Shown in pieces: positions 62,950-64,000 of a stretch of DNA of 64,000 bases. Numbering within the stretch: the first letter of the stretch is position 1; each line of letters starts with the position of its first letter. The DNA lies in assembly GCF_000739815.1 (NCBI RefSeq), contig NZ_BBJJ01000040.1, positions 1 through 64,000 of the forward strand, given 5' to 3'. This DNA is from Paraburkholderia mimosarum LMG 23256 = NBRC 106338. GTDB lineage: Bacteria; Pseudomonadota; Gammaproteobacteria; Burkholderiales; Burkholderiaceae. The position numbers were made by a program, and so were the translations under genes. The notes beneath the pieces are model-generated. The model was given only the letters and a program-made list of their open reading frames with translations, had not been told where the DNA came from and made no database searches.

Positions 62950-64000
62950 TGGCTTCGTCCAAAGCGGCCCTTGCACCGACTGTCTCTGGCACATCTACAT
63001 GGACGTGGCCGATTGATATCACGAACTATGACCGGAGAAGCCGGTTGACCGCGAGCGAGCAGAAGGTGTTGACACAGGACCTTCCACTCGCCGTTGCCAA
63101 CGAACGCAAGATAGGAGCGATGCTTGGAAGACTGTCGCGCCTTGATCGTCTACTTGCGCCGATCGACGACGCGCTCGCGGCTGTTGATGGCACGCATCTT
63201 TACGACGATCGCGTGAGACTGATGCTGCTACAGCATTGCGCAATTCGGCACCAATCCTTCTGGGCCTGGGATGCCGCCGCATGGCACATGGTTCTTGGAA
63301 CAACGCAGGCAGCCTTCTTCGCAGCCCACCTTCCCAAACCGCACGCCGGTGGCGAGCGTCACGCCTTGATTGCGGTTGCGTACCTGCTGCGTTGCTTTAA
63401 CGACATTCCTGACCTGGGGGAAGCGAAGCGGGTCACACTGGCGGAGAAGATCTTTGGCAGGGAACGGCTCGCAGGCACACTACAACGCGTCACGGAGGTG
63501 TCCGCTGCATGGGGCTATCGTAGCCCTTGCAAACCTCTGATGAGCCTGTTGGCGGAACTACTGCTTGTGCAGCAGCAACCGGAACTTGAAGCGCTGACCA
63601 GTGAGTTCATCGCCTCCGTTCGCGCACGCTTTCACAACTCTAACTATCGAAGCTCCCTGTACTTCCAGCTCGCACGCGTCCTAGCTTCACTGGGGATACT
63701 TGCGGAAGAACCCTCAATGCGCAATGGAATCGACAGGGAATCGATTTATGTGGCAAGGGTCTCAGGCATTGCCACTGACTGGGTCAGCCTGATCGAACGG
63801 TGGGAGGCAACCAGCACCTTGACAGCGTCCAGCCGCCGCCATCTTCGGGATATGGTCCTGAAGGCTGGCCGGTGGTTGACAGCTTCCCATCCTGAGATCA
63901 CCCGAGCGGATCAATGGACCCGAGAACTGGCGGCAGAATATATTGGTGCGGTTGAGCGCATGCATGTCGGTGATTACGTCTGGAAGACTACCTCGGTTGC
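62946..64000 (+). CDS. large recombinase-associated protein, partial (Tn554 TnpB-like)
   Basis: The frame starts at ATG 62946, overlapping the recombinase stop by 4 bases. It stays open for 351 codons to the window edge, so the gene is cut off. The visible part is helical and has no catalytic motif yet. Its last 30 residues (WTRELAAEYIGAVERMHVGDYVWK) look like the beginning of a SAM-like core-binding domain, so a catalytic domain probably lies beyond the edge. A long N-terminal extension on a second recombinase coupled to a roughly 360-residue one is the tnpA-tnpB layout of Tn554-family elements. The assignment is by layout, not by a matched motif. Confidence 0.5.
   Translation, partial: MMASSKAALAPTVSGTSTWTWPIDITNYDRRSRLTASEQKVLTQDLPLAVANERKIGAMLGRLSRLDRLLAPIDDALAAVDGTHLYDDRVRLMLLQHCAIRHQSFWAWDAAAWHMVLGTTQAAFFAAHLPKPHAGGERHALIAVAYLLRCFNDIPDLGEAKRVTLAEKIFGRERLAGTLQRVTEVSAAWGYRSPCKPLMSLLAELLLVQQQPELEALTSEFIASVRARFHNSNYRSSLYFQLARVLASLGILAEEPSMRNGIDRESIYVARVSGIATDWVSLIERWEATSTLTASSRRHLRDMVLKAGRWLTASHPEITRADQWTRELAAEYIGAVERMHVGDYVWKTTSV

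Overview
The window reads as a high-GC betaproteobacterial chromosome, most likely Burkholderia/Paraburkholderia or a close relative. Supporting signs are the GC-rich codon use, a Burkholderia-type porin, a histone H1/HU hybrid protein with Lys/Ala repeats, a DUF4148-like secreted protein, and an aerobic (CobG/CobN) cobalamin pathway. Genes are dense, and many are translationally coupled through ATGA or GTGA overlaps.

Layout. 1-990: no recognisable gene. 991-5572: a coupled three-gene signalling operon (OmpR-type regulator, exported LysM-FecR protein, CHASE2 histidine kinase). 5691-6809: a DUF4136 lipoprotein and a VOC-fold protein. 6817-25860: a large cobalamin locus. bluB, cobB, cobO and cobE lie on the minus strand. 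A riboswitch precedes cobW-cobN-chlI-like-VWA on the plus strand. After a PilZ gene come a cbiG/cobJ fusion, cobI, cobH and cobG on the minus strand behind a second riboswitch, and then cobL-cobK-cobM on the plus strand. 25864-30079: a MarR regulator with a palindromic operator candidate, a YCII protein and a GST, a sodium:solute symporter with its DUF3311 partner, and a MarC protein. 30167-45667: mixed metabolism and regulation (class II amidotransferase, hybrid PAS kinase, glycosyltransferase, HAD phosphatase, periplasmic trehalase, pobA, DJ-1/PfpI protein, AhpD-like protein, MocR-type regulator, HU/H1 protein, LysR regulator, porin). 45888-47297: a BrkB/YihY membrane protein.

47494-56737 is a self-contained selenoprotein module. 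It has a three-subunit membrane formate dehydrogenase (fdoG-H-I) whose large subunit is read through an in-frame TGA as selenocysteine, with a SECIS hairpin directly after it. It is followed by fdhE, selA, selB and the selenocysteine tRNA gene selC. An automatic caller would split fdoG in two at the TGA. Only selenophosphate synthase (selD) and the maturation protein fdhD are not seen here.

From the 3' end of selC to the end of the window the content changes to accessory DNA. It holds a single-domain response regulator whose reading frame contains an 11-bp G tract, a divergent RsbRD-type histidine kinase, a DUF1444-like protein, an intact IS3-family element nested in an IS21-family remnant, and a tyrosine recombinase coupled to a second large, truncated gene in a Tn554 tnpA-tnpB-like arrangement. 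selC is a classic island insertion site, so this is probably the left part of a genomic island that continues past the window.
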